DNA from: Pyrocephalus nanus
Taxonomy: Eukaryota; Chordata; Aves; Passeriformes; Tyrannidae
Direction: 5' to 3'
Assembly: GCA_038380795.1 (NCBI GenBank)
Contig: CM076266.1
Location: 12,608,001-12,672,000, forward strand
DNA length: 64,000 nucleotides
In this document: positions 49,456 through 63,044 of the stretch, piece by piece
Position numbering within the stretch: position 1 is the first letter of the stretch
Layout: each line of letters starts with the position of its first letter
The notes under the pieces: model-generated
Databases searched by the model: none
What the model was told of the DNA's origin: nothing
What the model saw: the letters and a program-made list of their open reading frames with translations, nothing else
Made by a program: the position numbers and the translations under genes

Positions 49456-49815
49456 CTTATTTTCAGGCGCAAGCCGCTGCTAGGACGGGGAGAGGAGGGC
49501 GGTGTGTGCGTGTGAGTGACACGAATGCGTAAGTGAAAACAAATAGGGGAAGAAAAAAAAAAAAGCCGATGTTTCCCTTAATCCTGGATTAAACACAAAT
49601 GACTGCTTTCCCATCTGCCGGTTTGAGTCCCATTCCAGAAGGGGAGTGCTCAGAGCCCGGATCTCCATCTCGGGACGCGCGTGCTGTTCCCGCCGCCGCC
49701 GCGCGGGGTCGCTGTCGAGCCGTCCCGCCGCTTGTCCCTTCCCGGGAAAACAAAGGTGCCCAAAACGGACGCTATTCCAGGCGTTTTCCTGGCACAAGGA
49801 CCGAGGAGAGTGTAG
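49456..49815. promoter_or_regulatory. Small isolated CpG island, possible promoter
   Basis: In an otherwise CpG-starved window this patch is GC-rich. About 17 CpGs fall in the roughly 100 bases between 49655 and 49745, including CGCCGCCGCCGCGCG and CCCGGG. Unmethylated CpG islands normally mark vertebrate promoters, so a transcription start for a coding or long non-coding RNA is plausible in either direction. No TATA box is evident. Open frames on both strands across it reflect GC-rich composition. A donor-like GTAAGTG lies at 49530-49536 on the plus strand. No gene can be named. Confidence 0.4.
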
Positions 49816-50200
49816 TGTCAGGGTAGAATAGCTGCCCTGCTCGTTTCATTGATGCTTCACAGGGAGTAGCAGAGCGTTGTGTCGGTCTTTGCAGCTGCAA
49901 ATGAAATCTATCAAATTAGCATTCGTAAAATCCTGTTTATTTGGTAGGATCGGGTGGTGTTAATGTGTTGTGTGGGTGATAGTGAAACACAACGCAGACC
50001 TGACAGCATGATGGGATGATGTATGTCTAAACTATAGAACAACATCTCCTGATCACTTTTAAATTAAATCACACAACACCACAGAGGAGAAAAAACCACA
50101 AAGATTTATTATGATGGAACGGCTTGGTTGAAAAGAAATCACATTTACTACACACTTGAACAACATTTGGCCAGTACAAAAATAGAAGGTACAGGAACCT
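49816..50200. other. Flank of the CpG island, no gene recognised
   Basis: Composition returns to AT-rich. The part at 49890-49950 (GCAGCTGCAAATGAAATC, then CAAATTAGCATTCG) contains an E-box, an octamer-like motif and a homeodomain core, and could be a regulatory element linked to the island. Confidence 0.3.
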
Positions 50201-50244
50201 GTTTGGGGTTTTCTGGTTTTGGTTTTGTTTTTTGGGTTTTTTTT
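50201..50244. repeat. G/T low-complexity tract
   Basis: About 45 bases, nearly all G and T, with GGTTTT units. Confidence 0.8.
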
Positions 50245-51470
50245 AAAGCTAAAATATTTACAATACTTTCTACACCTAAAGGGGTCTTAACTATACTAAC
50301 CCTGTGGAAATAGTCATATCACAAGACTTGTTTAACCTAACTCTCTCACTTAGCAGTTTTTGAAAACAGTAAGAAGAGACAGCTAGTTGCCGATGATAAA
50401 TTGTCCAAAGCAGTCAGATTCTCTAGGACACACCTGCAAATAGAGAGGTATCTCCTCTTGGCTCAGAGAGATATTTAGCTTGGACATGCTAGTCCTCTCT
50501 TCATCTAAACATCTGGTTTACTGCCAGGGAATCCCAAAATTTCCAGCATATCAACAAAAAATCTTGTAAAATGACTACTCTTTCTTGTATTGATGTCTGG
50601 TTGTGTTATTAAAGCCTTAAGGCTTCAATACAACACCATACAACTTCAAGTAACCTCAGTGAAACTGGCACAAGTCATCCCAACCAGAGCCATTTATGCC
50701 ATTAATGTTAGTCATCACAGCTCTTCCAGAGCTGGGGAATGTATAAAGGGTCTCTCTGTGTAAGAAGCTGCAACCTCTCTCTTTGACACAGCTGCTGTGA
50801 CTTTGTCAGTATTTTCTAAAAGTCAATCCAAACTGTAATGCTGCAAAGAGTTTAAAATTAGACAACAGTAACATCTTCCATGAAAATTCATTATAAGAAG
50901 TTGTCCTTATTCAGAAGAATAGAGTACCTCCTGCATTGAGAAATAAGACTGACATCATTAGTGATGTTTAGAAAAAGGATACCCAGTATAATATCTAATA
51001 TGTTTATAGCAGTCAATCATAGGATTTCACCACGATAATTAGACCCCAGGGCTTACAAGCAGCGTCCTTGAATCTTAAACGTAAAAGTTTTTTCAATAAG
51101 AGCACATTTACACTGGAAATATCTTCTTTCTGTGTCACAAGATATAAAGAGTTGATTCTCCTATAGTATGAGAAACAGTCACGCTTTCAGAAAAAATTTT
51201 CTGAGAGGGTCTGTAGCACAAAAATGAAATATTCATTATTACTAACCAACCACTTTGGCTCAGTCTCATCTCTGCTGCTCATTCCAGACTAGTCCATGTT
51301 TATTAAATTCAATGTATTCAATGTTTAAGTCTCAGATGAGTCTTGCTATTTCTCTTCATGATAGCATCATTTAATTTCCACATTGCTCTATCAGATCTAC
51401 TCATCATTTTGGACAATTTAATTTCAAATCTTTTATAAATCTATATTAAAAATTTTGCATTTTAATTTCT

Positions 51471-51508
51471 TGTTGAGGTTTGTTGTTTTGGTTTGGTTTG
51501 GTTTTTTT
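51471..51508. repeat. (TTTGG)n-like tract
   Basis: A short run of TTTGG and TTGTT units of G and T only. Confidence 0.75.
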
Positions 51509-54500
51509 ACTGAAATACCTACTGCTTTACATCCAATATATTCACTTTACAGAAATTTCTGGCAGTACTCTCTTTAACTTAGTGTCTTTGTGCTAAAAAA
51601 AGCATTAAACTCCAGACTAATCCAAACTGAAAAATCAGAATTAGAAGATCTAGTATTCATATATCATTTGCTACCATTTGAAAAGCCATTCATTTCCCAC
51701 ACTTCAGATCATTGAAACTCAGCCTATTTTTCTCAATAATTTGCCAACATTAGCAAATCACAATGAACTTCACTTAAGCTTTGAATTTATAAGGAAACCT
51801 GAAACTAGAAGAATCATGAGCGGTTTCTTGTTTCACTGTGAATACACAGCTGTAGTGGAATAACGTTGATGAGTAAGATCCAGCAGTGCTGTGTCATTGC
51901 TCATGGTGACTCAGAGTCATGCAAAGGTTTCTGAGTAGACAACCTGCTGCTGCATTATGGTCCCTGAACTTCTGCTTGCAGGCATTTTTTGCTGGTTCAG
52001 TATAGCACAGGCAACATGCAGAGAGTCTTGTGCAGTCCTTTAGTTATCTCCTCTCTCCACTTTTTTCTGACATTTCATGCCAGGCTTCCATTCATGATCT
52101 GATGACACAGGAACTGCCCACAGAAAAGGCAAAGGAATCAATGCAGAAAAATAATTCAGATTATTAGAAAATGACAGCATCAGTCTTTACATACAATCCA
52201 TCTCATGAAGTGTTATGCTCCTAGTGATATTAGAAGAAAATATTTACAAAGAAAGTGTGGATGCAATTGTTTTAAAGGGGCAATTATTATAAGGGCAGAG
52301 AAGGGATAAAAAAAAAAAATCAAGGGCTCCTTTCTTAAGTGACAGGAGAATTCATAGCTAAGCATCTGCTCAGAGAGGAAAACACTGAGGTCAGATCTTG
52401 GCCTTGGTTTTTAAGTGGGCCCAGGGAGCTATATAACTACTTTACAAGCAACAAATATGTGTCTAGTGACAATATCTTCTGCCTTGTTTCTCTTTTATTT
52501 TTTTCTTCAGAGTAGAACGTTTTCATCTGTTTTGTATTAGAACCAGGATGAGGCTTAGGTCAGTCAAGAAAACAACCCTCTGAGAATGATAGAGGGTTTG
52601 GCAATGAAAGATCCCCAAATCTACATATGTATACCCAAGCTAAAGAGGAAGAGGGAGGAAATAAGTGTAATTTTCCTGTCAATATGTCTTTTTTGTTGCT
52701 TTCTTATTAAAAAATAAACTAAAATTAAAATTATTCCTTGTCATACGAATCATCTTTACTCTACAAAATACTTCCGTACTTAGAAATAATTCAGAACACC
52801 TAATTTTATTATGAGAGTAAGATTACTTGTTTTGTAAAAGAAGAGAAGATGCTCCAGGAATAGGCAACAAACAATTGTATATATCTGAATGACCTGACAG
52901 CAGACTTCTATTGTGTGTGGGAATGTACACTTGGAAAGAGATGATGGACTCAGTGGATGATTGGCGTAGCTGTGGCTGGCAGATAGCACGTGTTAGTTTC
53001 TCAGCTGCTGTAAATCTATTGCTCCACAAGATGGATTTACATCAGCTGTGCAACTGGCCCAGGACTTCTCATGTGAATGGTGTGTTACCTCACCAGTGGA
53101 TGTGCTGGTCCCAGTAATGACATTCCTGGTAGGCTGATCCGTACACTGATAGAGCTGTGACCTGGAGAGGGAGGCATGTCTGTCATCCTATCAAGAGTAA
53201 ATAAGCTGTAGTGGAAATGAAAAACAGAAACCAAGGCCTGAGGTCAGGCAACAAAATTGTCTGGTAAAACTTACTAGGGCCTGATCTGCTGAAGAATTCA
53301 GAGCTAAATTTGGAATACAGCACTTTGCTAGAGGCATGAAAATCTTTGTCTGTTCACTCTTTCATTGACATGTAAATGTGTTTCAATGACTTTAATGTAA
53401 ATTTAGCAAAAACATAGGGAGTTTGTAGATAGAATTCCAGACAATTGCTGTAGTTGTCTGTGCTGTTTTTAGTAGCTTTGTTATTTACCTGATTTGTTAC
53501 TTTTGCTGGTTTTAGGGTTTTTTTCCTCTCTTTTTTTGCTATGAAAATCAAAATGCTGTTCTGGAGAAAAACTAGCTCCAACATTGTTTGCGAAGGAGAA
53601 CATGGATCTGAATTTTTATGTTCTTACCTTCTCAGGTATTTCCAGCATAAACGAAAAATGGGAAAAGACTTCTTCATGTATGATGAAACTCTAACGTTAT
53701 AGAACCAGTTTTGCAACTTGTATCATACAGGAATGCATGAGGTTTTTGCCAAAAAGATCAAAAGCCTGATAATGCTTGCCTCCTTGCAGGTTTCACTACA
53801 AGCTCAGCCAGTCTTGCTCTGAAAGCCCATAAAATGTAGAGATTTAGGTAACATTTGAGCAAGACTGAACCCAATTCTGAGGGGAAAGAGGTTAGTTTTT
53901 TTTGCATTTCATTGTGATTAGAGTTTTGGTGGTGGCAGTGAAAGAGAATTAAATATTTGGTCTTAATTTTGCTTTGAGGTTTTGAATTTTCTTGTCTAAA
54001 GGAGTTGAAACTGAATAAAATATCTGTAGTACTCTCCTTTCAAATGATTGCACAGAGAAGACATCTAAGCAGAGCCCTAGATACCCATCTGTTGGGCAGC
54101 AGAAACTTGTGGATGAGGATGGGAAGCCATGAAAAAATGCTATCCCCTGGATACTTGGATGAGGGAGATCACAGGAAATCTAGAGACAACTGTTTCCAGA
54201 TCTAACTGTATCAGCATCAGCCTTCCATTAGTCTGTATTTATCACAAACTCGTAGAGAAACATCTGTCCAGGCAAGGTGAAGGTATTAGGCCTCCAGGCC
54301 CTGATGGGGTTATCTCTTATGTGCATGCTCTACCACTTTTCAGCAATAATTATGCTAAAATCTGGATTACATGCTCTAAAATGACCCTAAAAGGCATACC
54401 AAGGTCATTTTATTGTGTAGTAAACAATATATTATTGTACAAGACTATACTACCATTACAGAATTTTTTTCAATACAAAATTTGGTCTTGTTGTACTAAG

Positions 54501-57500
54501 ATAAGCATGCAAGTTTATTGTTACTCCTCCTGCCCTCTGGTATTTTGAACACTGCATAATAATAAACCAAAACTGGAGCAGTCAACTGATGTAAAGCAGA
54601 GATGTACTATCTCTTCTGGGGGCGTAAAGTTTCCTAAATGAATGGGAGCTGTTTGTAACTATGTTATCACCCCTTAAAAGATAAAGACTTGGGGAGCTGC
54701 AAAGTAAATCAAAAGGATATTTTTGAAAAACATCAATCCTGTATTAAAATCAGAAATTCAATGTTACCCAGTAAATTTGGTTATAGTATTTATTAATTTC
54801 CTTTTAAAGGTGATTAGTCAATCTACCTCATTAGTGTCAATGTAGACCTATTGAACTCAACACGTTTTAAAAGGATTTAGATGTCTGAAAATATTTGTTT
54901 GGTAACGAAGCTCATGTAACATTCTTACCCATAGTTGAGTGAATTTTATAGCATTATTCTGTCCCTTCATAAAAAAAAAAATGTAATTATTAGATTGAAT
55001 GCTTATCACAAACAAATTACGAGGAGTTGATTTCCACAGGATTTTTAAAATGTTATACTGCTGTAAAAGTCTTATCTTGCTACAATAAAAAGTATGTATT
55101 TGGTAACTAGGTTTTAAAACCATTACTTTGCCTTCAAATTTAATCATTAAAAGTCTTCAGCTTTTCTTCATATTCTTAAAATAGGATAGATCGGTGTCAC
55201 ATTAGTTACATCACAAAACAGTACAGCTCTATCTGAGGCTTTGGCAAGGAATAGCTGATCTCATTTGAAAATTTTATTTATACATAACAGGTAACCAAGT
55301 CTGTAAGTATGTTCACTTGAACCTAATAATAGAAAACATTTGCAAGTCAAAACACACTTATCAGCAAAACTTGAAAAGTGTTCACAAGCTTTTTTTTTGT
55401 CCTTTTGTTTATTGGAAATACAGTATTAAATGCTGTTTCTCACAGATAAAAAAATGACATATCTAGTACCTCTGTGTAAGAAATTCTTAAAAGCTGAAGT
55501 ATTCTTAACTGGATAATAAATAAGTATACTAAAAATTAATATTGATAGCAGCTACATCTAAGAGGCCATTTTGAATACATCATTTGGACAAAAATATTGC
55601 TACAGTGAAGAATATTTCTTCAGGGTAGGAATTATGTTACATAGAATGTTGATTTAAATAATTTTCAAGATTTAATATAGGAAAGGGGAAAATCAATGAA
55701 AAACAATTTAGTTTTAAAGATATTATTCTAATTGGCTGTATTTCCCTTTACAACATCTACATTCTTAACATAAATGTGGTACAGTGAAATCATCAGCAGA
55801 TCTGACACGTTTTCAGTGCTTATGATATCATACTACAAATTACCAAATATAGAAGCTTTTTAAGCATCTTGCCTCATGCTTAACTGAATATGGCAAAAAT
55901 CAAGATGTTCACTGATCAATTTTAAGCAAAGATAATACACTTTACATGTTAAAATAAAGAGAATCACATAAAAAAAAAGGTCTCACTGTCATTAAATCTA
56001 ATGGGAATAATAATTTCCTTCCGGGCACTAACAGTCTCAAAAGGTCCGTTGTTGTTTCTTAAGGTGACCTGAAAGTATTTGTCATGGCTTTTTCTATGTG
56101 ACTGAAAACAATAACTTCAGAGACAGATCGAATGAGAGGCCTGGTGAAGAAACCTGTTTCTTGAAAAATACAGGAGATTTCTTCTTCATTTGAAGAAAAT
56201 CAAAATTACATCTCTATGTGACAAAAATGTTTCCGAGGGGTAAGCCAAAATCTACATAAACTGTCCAAAAAAAAAAAAAATTTTGCATGTTTATTTCACT
56301 ATTGATATAGAACATAAATTAAGGCCTCAGAAGAAGAGGGAAAGTGCATCTTTCAATTCGGCAGCCTTGGCATCAGAAGAAAGTGCTATATTGTTCTTCA
56401 CACAAACCGTCCCCATTAGAGCTCAAGATGTTCTTTTCCTTTTAATCCTCATTTGTACCCCTTAGCCATTTGTTTGGAATTAAATTAACTGCAATTTGGA
56501 AAATGTGGATGAAAGGTAGTGCATTGAGTAGATATCACATGTTTCCTGAATAGTGCCTGTTCTGCCTCTTTCACAGCCATTCATTGTGCCTGAAAGGGTG
56601 TAGTGTGTGAATTGTTGGACTGTCACTCTGCAGTGAAGTCTAGTAGCCAGTATTACCATGGAAACAGCAGGAAAAAGACAATTAACAAAATGGTTCTGAT
56701 TTTCCTTATTTCTTGGGGGAAGGGGTGTTCATTAGTGATTTTTTTTTGTTTTCTTTTGTTATTTTCCAAGAAGAAACACAGGGGAAGGAGTGGAATCTTC
56801 TTAAATTAGATATTGTCATCACTGCAGGCCTAGTAATGCAACAGAAATGTGTGTTTATGCAATAAAATATGAGCTTTTAAGTGTTGTCTAGTCTTATTCC
56901 TCTCTTTCCCATCACAGAAAAGAAGTCTCAAAATATTCTTAGGTGAGCAACTGTTAATGAGCAGAGCCTGTGAGTTTAACCCTCACACATTCATTGGACT
57001 TTTAATTAGCCCCTCTCAGAATCACTCCTATGACAGAAACACAATATAGGCCTGAGAGGGGTTTAAACCAAAAGGGGGCTCTCTTTGGATTTTTAGCAAT
57101 AGTTTAAAATCAAATAAGTTGGCGGAAAGTGCTGTAGGCTGCTGTAAAAGGCAGCTTTTTCTGCCTGAAGGACATTCCAACGCAGGGGTCCCTATAATTT
57201 CAAAGCAGTCAAGTTCACATTCTGCATCCAGAGGCATGTAAAAAAAAAAATAAAAAGGAGAAACTCAGACCCTTAAACACACCTTTGCCTTTAAAATTGT
57301 TATTTCTCCCTAAAAATGTTAGTAACCTTCACAAATTGTAATGAAAGGAAAAAAACCTGATGCAAATTCTATGCTAACATTTTATGTCAAACATTCCCAG
57401 AAGACTGAACTCTGGGTTGTAATCTTGTTGCATGGGTATAGGGACTTCAGAATCAAAAAGAATTCCCCTCCCTGCTTATATAGATGCAGTCAAGATCAGT

Positions 57501-58527
57501 ACCAGACTCATTTTCATTTATCGATCGTTTCCAGAGTAGAAGCAATACACATAGGAGAAAAACTGATGGAGAGCATTCTGATTAGGCAAACCCTACTTCT
57601 TTATGCTCAGTGGCAACTTAATTTTGTGTGCTACTGGTAGGTTTTGCCACTTATTTCCTAAAAAAAAATAAAAGACAGTTGTCTACAGTATTTGCTAAAC
57701 ACACCCTGGTAAATGTATTTTGCAATATATCACAGCTTTTGTTGGAATAGATTTGTCCTATTTTATGTATTTGAATAGCATCAGTGCCTTTGGGAACAAG
57801 GACTTTCTTGGACCTCTAAACTCCACAGAAGTGCAATTAATAAACTGCAATAGCTGACTTGAGTTTTTTTAAGAAAGAAGTTACTGTGAAGTCATATGTT
57901 TGCTCTCTGAATAGCAACATAGAAAAGAGATTTACCTGCTTTGCTGTCCAGCAAAGAGAATTATTTACAGGAGTGTGTTGTGTTGGAAGAAAGATGAACA
58001 GTGCAGGAATAAAATGACAGAACATATACTAAGAACATAATGCAAAGATTTGGGATGAGTTAAAAGTGGAAAGGTGAATTACAAGTGGGAAAAAAATTAG
58101 ATGGAGAGTTCTAGTCACTGTTTGTCTGTCCTAGGTAAATACAACAGACCTCTGAAACAAACCACTGTAACAGTGGAGAGCAAGCCTACTGAACAGAAGC
58201 TGAAGGCATGCCCTGACTGAAAGGATATACACCAGCAGCATTCAAGCAGGTGGCTAATAGAGAAAAAGGAGGAAAAAAACATAGTAAGAACAGAAGTTGA
58301 GGCAGCCATCAGGTTATCTGATTAATGAACATTGAACAACTCAGACTTATAAATCTGTGAAGTAGGAAGAGACAACATGGACATTCCTTTGAAGCACAGT
58401 ATTGAACTAATGCAAAGTTTTGAACTACTAGCTTATAGGGATGAAGCATGCATGTAACTGTAAGTGGAATTTAGCACTGAAGAGATATGAAATTCTTTTA
58501 ATATCATGTCATGGCTAAAATTAGTTT

Positions 58528-58579
58528 CGGGGTTTTTGGTTGTGTTTTTGTGGTTTTTTGTTTGGTTGGGTTTTTTTCT
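58528..58579. repeat. G/T low-complexity tract
   Basis: About 50 bases of G and T with GGTTTTT, TGTG and GGTTGGG units, in the same class as the tract at 7583. Confidence 0.8.
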
Positions 58580-59470
58580 CTGATTAAGGAATTTTCTATA
58601 GCCCTTGAGCTCTGATATAAGAACCTTTTAGCAATGTTATTAATACTACTATTAAAATATGCTTTTTGATGAAATCAAGGAGCAACCTTGTTGTTAATCT
58701 CACCTATGTGGCTTTAGATTTTAACAGAGATGTTAGCAGAAACCCAAGAAATGCGAAGAGCAAACTCGTTACTTAGAGGTAAACCATTCTAAGATAGACT
58801 TTTTTCCTACTTCCCCTCACGGTCGTTATGATTCCAACAATGCTCCATTCACTCCCACAAACTGTTTCACTTTAATTATTAGTTGAGGTAATTGGTGTTT
58901 TCATTGGGCTCTGCATGTTCTGTGCCTTACTTAGTCCTTAGCATTAACACTAATGCACTTGGAATCCAACACTTCATAGGTTTTCCTGAGATTTAACTTG
59001 TTCAGGAGTGGACTGCAGCCTCTGCCATCTTACTTAAAGATCACACAATCCAAATGATAAGAAAGGAGAGGAGTAAAGCACCAGGTAAAAATCTGAAGAG
59101 TTTACCATAAGCTCAAGTCAAATAAACCATGTTTATTTGTTTGCTAAGTATGCAGGATAATTAAGGCTAAAAGTAATTAATTAACTTCTCTGTGGCCACC
59201 TATACCAAAGTATGTCTACATTTCTTTCCTACTTGAATTGTGGATTCAAATATCCAAAGCATTCAGAAATCATTTATTTGGGCAGGTTTGGAGAAGCACA
59301 TTTTTTTAAACTAGTACACATGCATGTAGCTATTCTCAAAATTAAATGTGAAAATTTCTAGAAGAGATTACTGAAGGGTGACTCTTTGAAAAGAGCCTTT
59401 AGATTTTTTTGATAATTCTACTTCGGAGTCTGCAAATCTTTCTATCCATCATGGTCTCCGATAACCTCAA

Positions 59471-59494
59471 TTTTTTTTTTTTTTTTTTTTTTTT
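59471..59494. repeat. Poly(T) run of 24
   Basis: An uninterrupted T homopolymer in unique sequence. Confidence 0.85.
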
Positions 59495-59524
59495 AAACAT
59501 TATTTTGGACCCCAGTGAACTCAC

Positions 59525-59570
59525 AGGAGTCTCATCAGTAACATGCTAGGAGTCTCATCAGTAACATGCT
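59525..59570. repeat. Perfect 23-base tandem duplication
   Basis: A 23-base unit (59525-59547) is repeated without mismatch at 59548-59570, so the duplication is recent or under correction. It may be polymorphic in copy number. Confidence 0.9.
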
Positions 59571-60563
59571 GTCTGAAAGCACTGTTTAGATAGTGATATC
59601 TTTGAATTGTTATGGTTTATGTAGTCCTGACAACAAAAACATAGCTATATTAGTGACTTGAAATATTGTCAGGAACAGTAAAACAGCAAGAATCTTCAGT
59701 CTGTTATCATGAACTCTTATGCGCATGCTGGAGGTAAAAATTGTGGCAGTCTTGACAATGTTTTTATCACCACAAGCTTTGTGGGACTCCCACCCTTCAG
59801 GTAAGTATCCTCTGCAGGATGAAGACCTCAAGCCAATTGGTTGGTGCCTGTCAGTAGAGGATTAACCAGTGGCAGACAGTTGCCAAAGGAAACTGCAAAC
59901 TTAAATCCAACTTGAAATAACTGTTTTCTCCTTTTGTTTTCTATCTTTTTTTTTTTTTTTTTCAAGAAGACTGTACATAAAACATTGGTTTTCATACTCT
60001 TTCCTGTTGGAAAAGAACATTGCAACTTTCCAAGCAAATCTGTGAGAGTGATACCAGCCACATTATAGATGATCTCTTACAACATTAATTTGCTCATTTT
60101 TATTGTGTGAAATTGCCCATTTGCTTCCACTGTGGAGGCACGGTGTGATTGCTACAGCATGATCAACTTGGTCATGAAGGAACATGTTCCTTCCACTTTG
60201 CATGTGGTAGACACCTCCCTGCCCTAGCCATGGATGTGTGGGAAAAGTTCTTCCCTATATTTAAAATTAAGTTCTCATGTGCACTAAGGCCATTTTTCAC
60301 CATAGAGACAGAGGAAAGTGTCATGATGAGTGATATTTCAAGTTCCTTTATAATGCTAAAAGTAAAGTAGCCATAATGTGAATGAGAGGTATCCCCCAAG
60401 GGTATGGATGAAATATCAAACACAGAGATCTGGCATGGGTCCAGGAGAAAAGCTGATTGTGGAAGGATTACAAAGGTAGTTTTTATGTGTCAGTAGCTTG
60501 TATGTAGGATTCCATGCCAGCAGAAGCTGAGAGACTTACTATCACAATCCTATCCATAGATAG

Positions 60564-60604
60564 AAAAAAAAAAAAAAAGCTAATTGTATTAAAAAAAAAA
60601 AAAA
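60564..60604. repeat. Two nearby poly(A) runs
   Basis: Runs of 15 A (60564-60578) and 14 A (60591-60604) are separated by GCTAATTGTATT. Confidence 0.75.
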
Positions 60605-62901
60605 TAGAACAGAGCATTCATTCTTGTGGAGGCGCTGTGCTAACACAAGTGTTACCTGCTAAATGTGCTTCCACCATCCTGCAGGTTTTTAGTCTTGTCT
60701 CAAAGAGCAATGCCATGCCAAAGCAACATTCCTATGTAATTATATATTCAATTAAAGTAAAGCTGCCTTAACAACAGCTGAGTTCTCCATAATGGTTTGA
60801 TGTCATGAAAAACAAACAACTCCCTGAAGAATAATGAGTCAACATCTGTTCTTTCCCCCTCTTCCCCTCTTGGTTCTCCTGGTAGCTGAGGGAATTTTCA
60901 TTTGGGGCTGCTCAGACAGTGTTGGGCCAACTTCATCCTTGGTCGAATTTCCATGGAGTGCTGCTGCATAGGACTTTAATTTAGTCTTATTATTTTAAAG
61001 CAATGTTTAGATGCGCCACAAACAGTAATGTTATAAAAAATACCTGTTAAACTTTTATGAATCCATTTTTCAGCCTCTATCTAGTCAAAATCACACTTTA
61101 AATAGCTATGATAGAATCCAGCAGAAATTTAGACCTTATATAACATTCTATTAAGGAGTTTGTATTCATTCTTTGCTATACTTATGGACATAAAAAACCT
61201 TCTCATCCAAGCATAAAAACTTTGTGAATTTTAATTTTTAGACAAGTACTGGCATTTGAACCTTGAGGTAATATCTACCTGGAGGTTAATACAACTAAGA
61301 GAGATTTTATGAAAGAACAGAAGACCTAGGCAATGCTCAAACTTCAAACAAACTAATATGAAAGTATTTATCTGTTTCTAAGGATAGTTAGTTGTTGTTA
61401 TTTAGGGGGGAAAAATAAATCTTTGTACACTGACATAAAATCAAAACTCTTTAAAATAGTGACTTTTTTACTCCATCTGGACCTATACAAGAAAACATTT
61501 TCCATGGCATGCAATAATATGTCTTCAGTCCAGTTTTATAGATTCCAGTGTTGGAAACTTTATGATTCTCTCCAGATCCTTTCCAGTCTTTCTGAGGTTT
61601 TTACCATTTGGATATTTTCTGACACCTGCCATGTCTGTTTCTTGATTTGTTTTAAGCCTATTCTTTCCTATCATAGCCATCATAGACTAGAGAAAATGCT
61701 ATTATTTTCCATTGTGCAACAGTTTTGAAGACTGTTGTCCTCAATTCTTCATGCTGGAACCAGTCCTTCATGAATCTCATATTCAGTTTATGATTTAATC
61801 TTCCATCTCATCTCCTGAAGTGAGTAAATCAACACCTCATTCTTCATGCCACCCCACTACATTGTGTAGTAAAGGATTCCTAAATTGGGTATTTTCTACT
61901 GGGCTTTATTCCATTTTGTTCTCCTTTTCTCCATTCTGCTATTGTAATTTTTTAGTTCCAGTCTTGTTTCCCAATATATATTACAGTTCCTCTGAACTTC
62001 ATGACACTTATGGGCTTAACACAGGTTTCTGTCTATTTAGTAAAGGTCTCAGTAGACACACATCTGGACAGACTCCAACAGAACAGCTAATTCTGCTCTT
62101 TTACTTGACAGTGAATCCTTGATAGATATTCCATAAGAAGCTAAAATCCTGACTTCCTTCCCTCAGTCATGTTTGTCTGAACAACTGTGGTTCAGAATTG
62201 CTGATAATTTCCAGAAGTTTTAAAGACCTTGTTGTGTTTCACCATCAAAAATCAAGTGTTGTGCCTTTACTCTGGTGGTTATATATTTATTTATATATAA
62301 TTCCATATAAATTACTACACGTGGGTTGTCAGGCATGAGAATATACTTTTTATTCATTGTTTTTGTTGAGTACAATGTTCCATTTTTTCACACAATTAAA
62401 CTGCACCCGTACTTTGTGGACTTTGAAGAAGAGAATGGTCTATGCAGACACTTGTTTCTTTGGTTTTCTAGGATTCCTATAGCCCAGCAGGAAAATTTGA
62501 TTATGAACTTTTATCCTATTTATTCTTGGTTTTTCATTTATAGTGAAAAATGTATAATGTTCTCTCTAGGTAAATTAACAGAGTGAACATTTGTCAGCGT
62601 GAATTGCTTACTGTACAATAGAGGACTTTTCCAACACGTGGCCAGAGCTCCACAAGGGACAAGAGAAACCCAAAAAAGGAGGCAGCAACAGTATGATTAA
62701 GGATATGTTCCAATTTGTAAATTAAAAATGTTGAATATTTTTTCCCCTCTTTTTCCCACCTAAAGTGTAGTGCCCATGGGCAGTTCTAAGTAGATCTGGG
62801 CAGGCCTGCAGATAAATCAAAACTCAGAGAAGCCATGGTCCTGGATTTCCTCCATAAGCAAAAATACAAACCAAGCTGCTAAAGTTGGCTGCCCATTTAA
62901 T

Positions 62902-63044
62902 TAAAAACAAACAAACAAAATCCGCACAAAACAAAACAAAACAAACAAACAAAAAAGCAACCAAACAAAAACCAAACAAACAAACACCAACAAGCAAAAT
63001 CCTAAGCAACAAAACCAAAAAGTCAAACCAAAACAAAAACAAAA
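62902..63044. repeat. (CAAA)n-like A/C low-complexity tract
   Basis: About 140 bases with CAAA, CAAAA and CCAAA units and almost no G or T. It is the longest tract of this class in the window. Confidence 0.88.

Noticed and set aside
54531..54545. Minus-strand CTCF-like match (ACCAGAGGGCAGG)
   Set aside because: Three of 15 consensus positions fail, including the two leading C bases.
54129..54548. 139-codon open frame
   Set aside because: The composition is AT-driven and rich in I, S, C, Y and F, with no family resemblance and no flanking signals.
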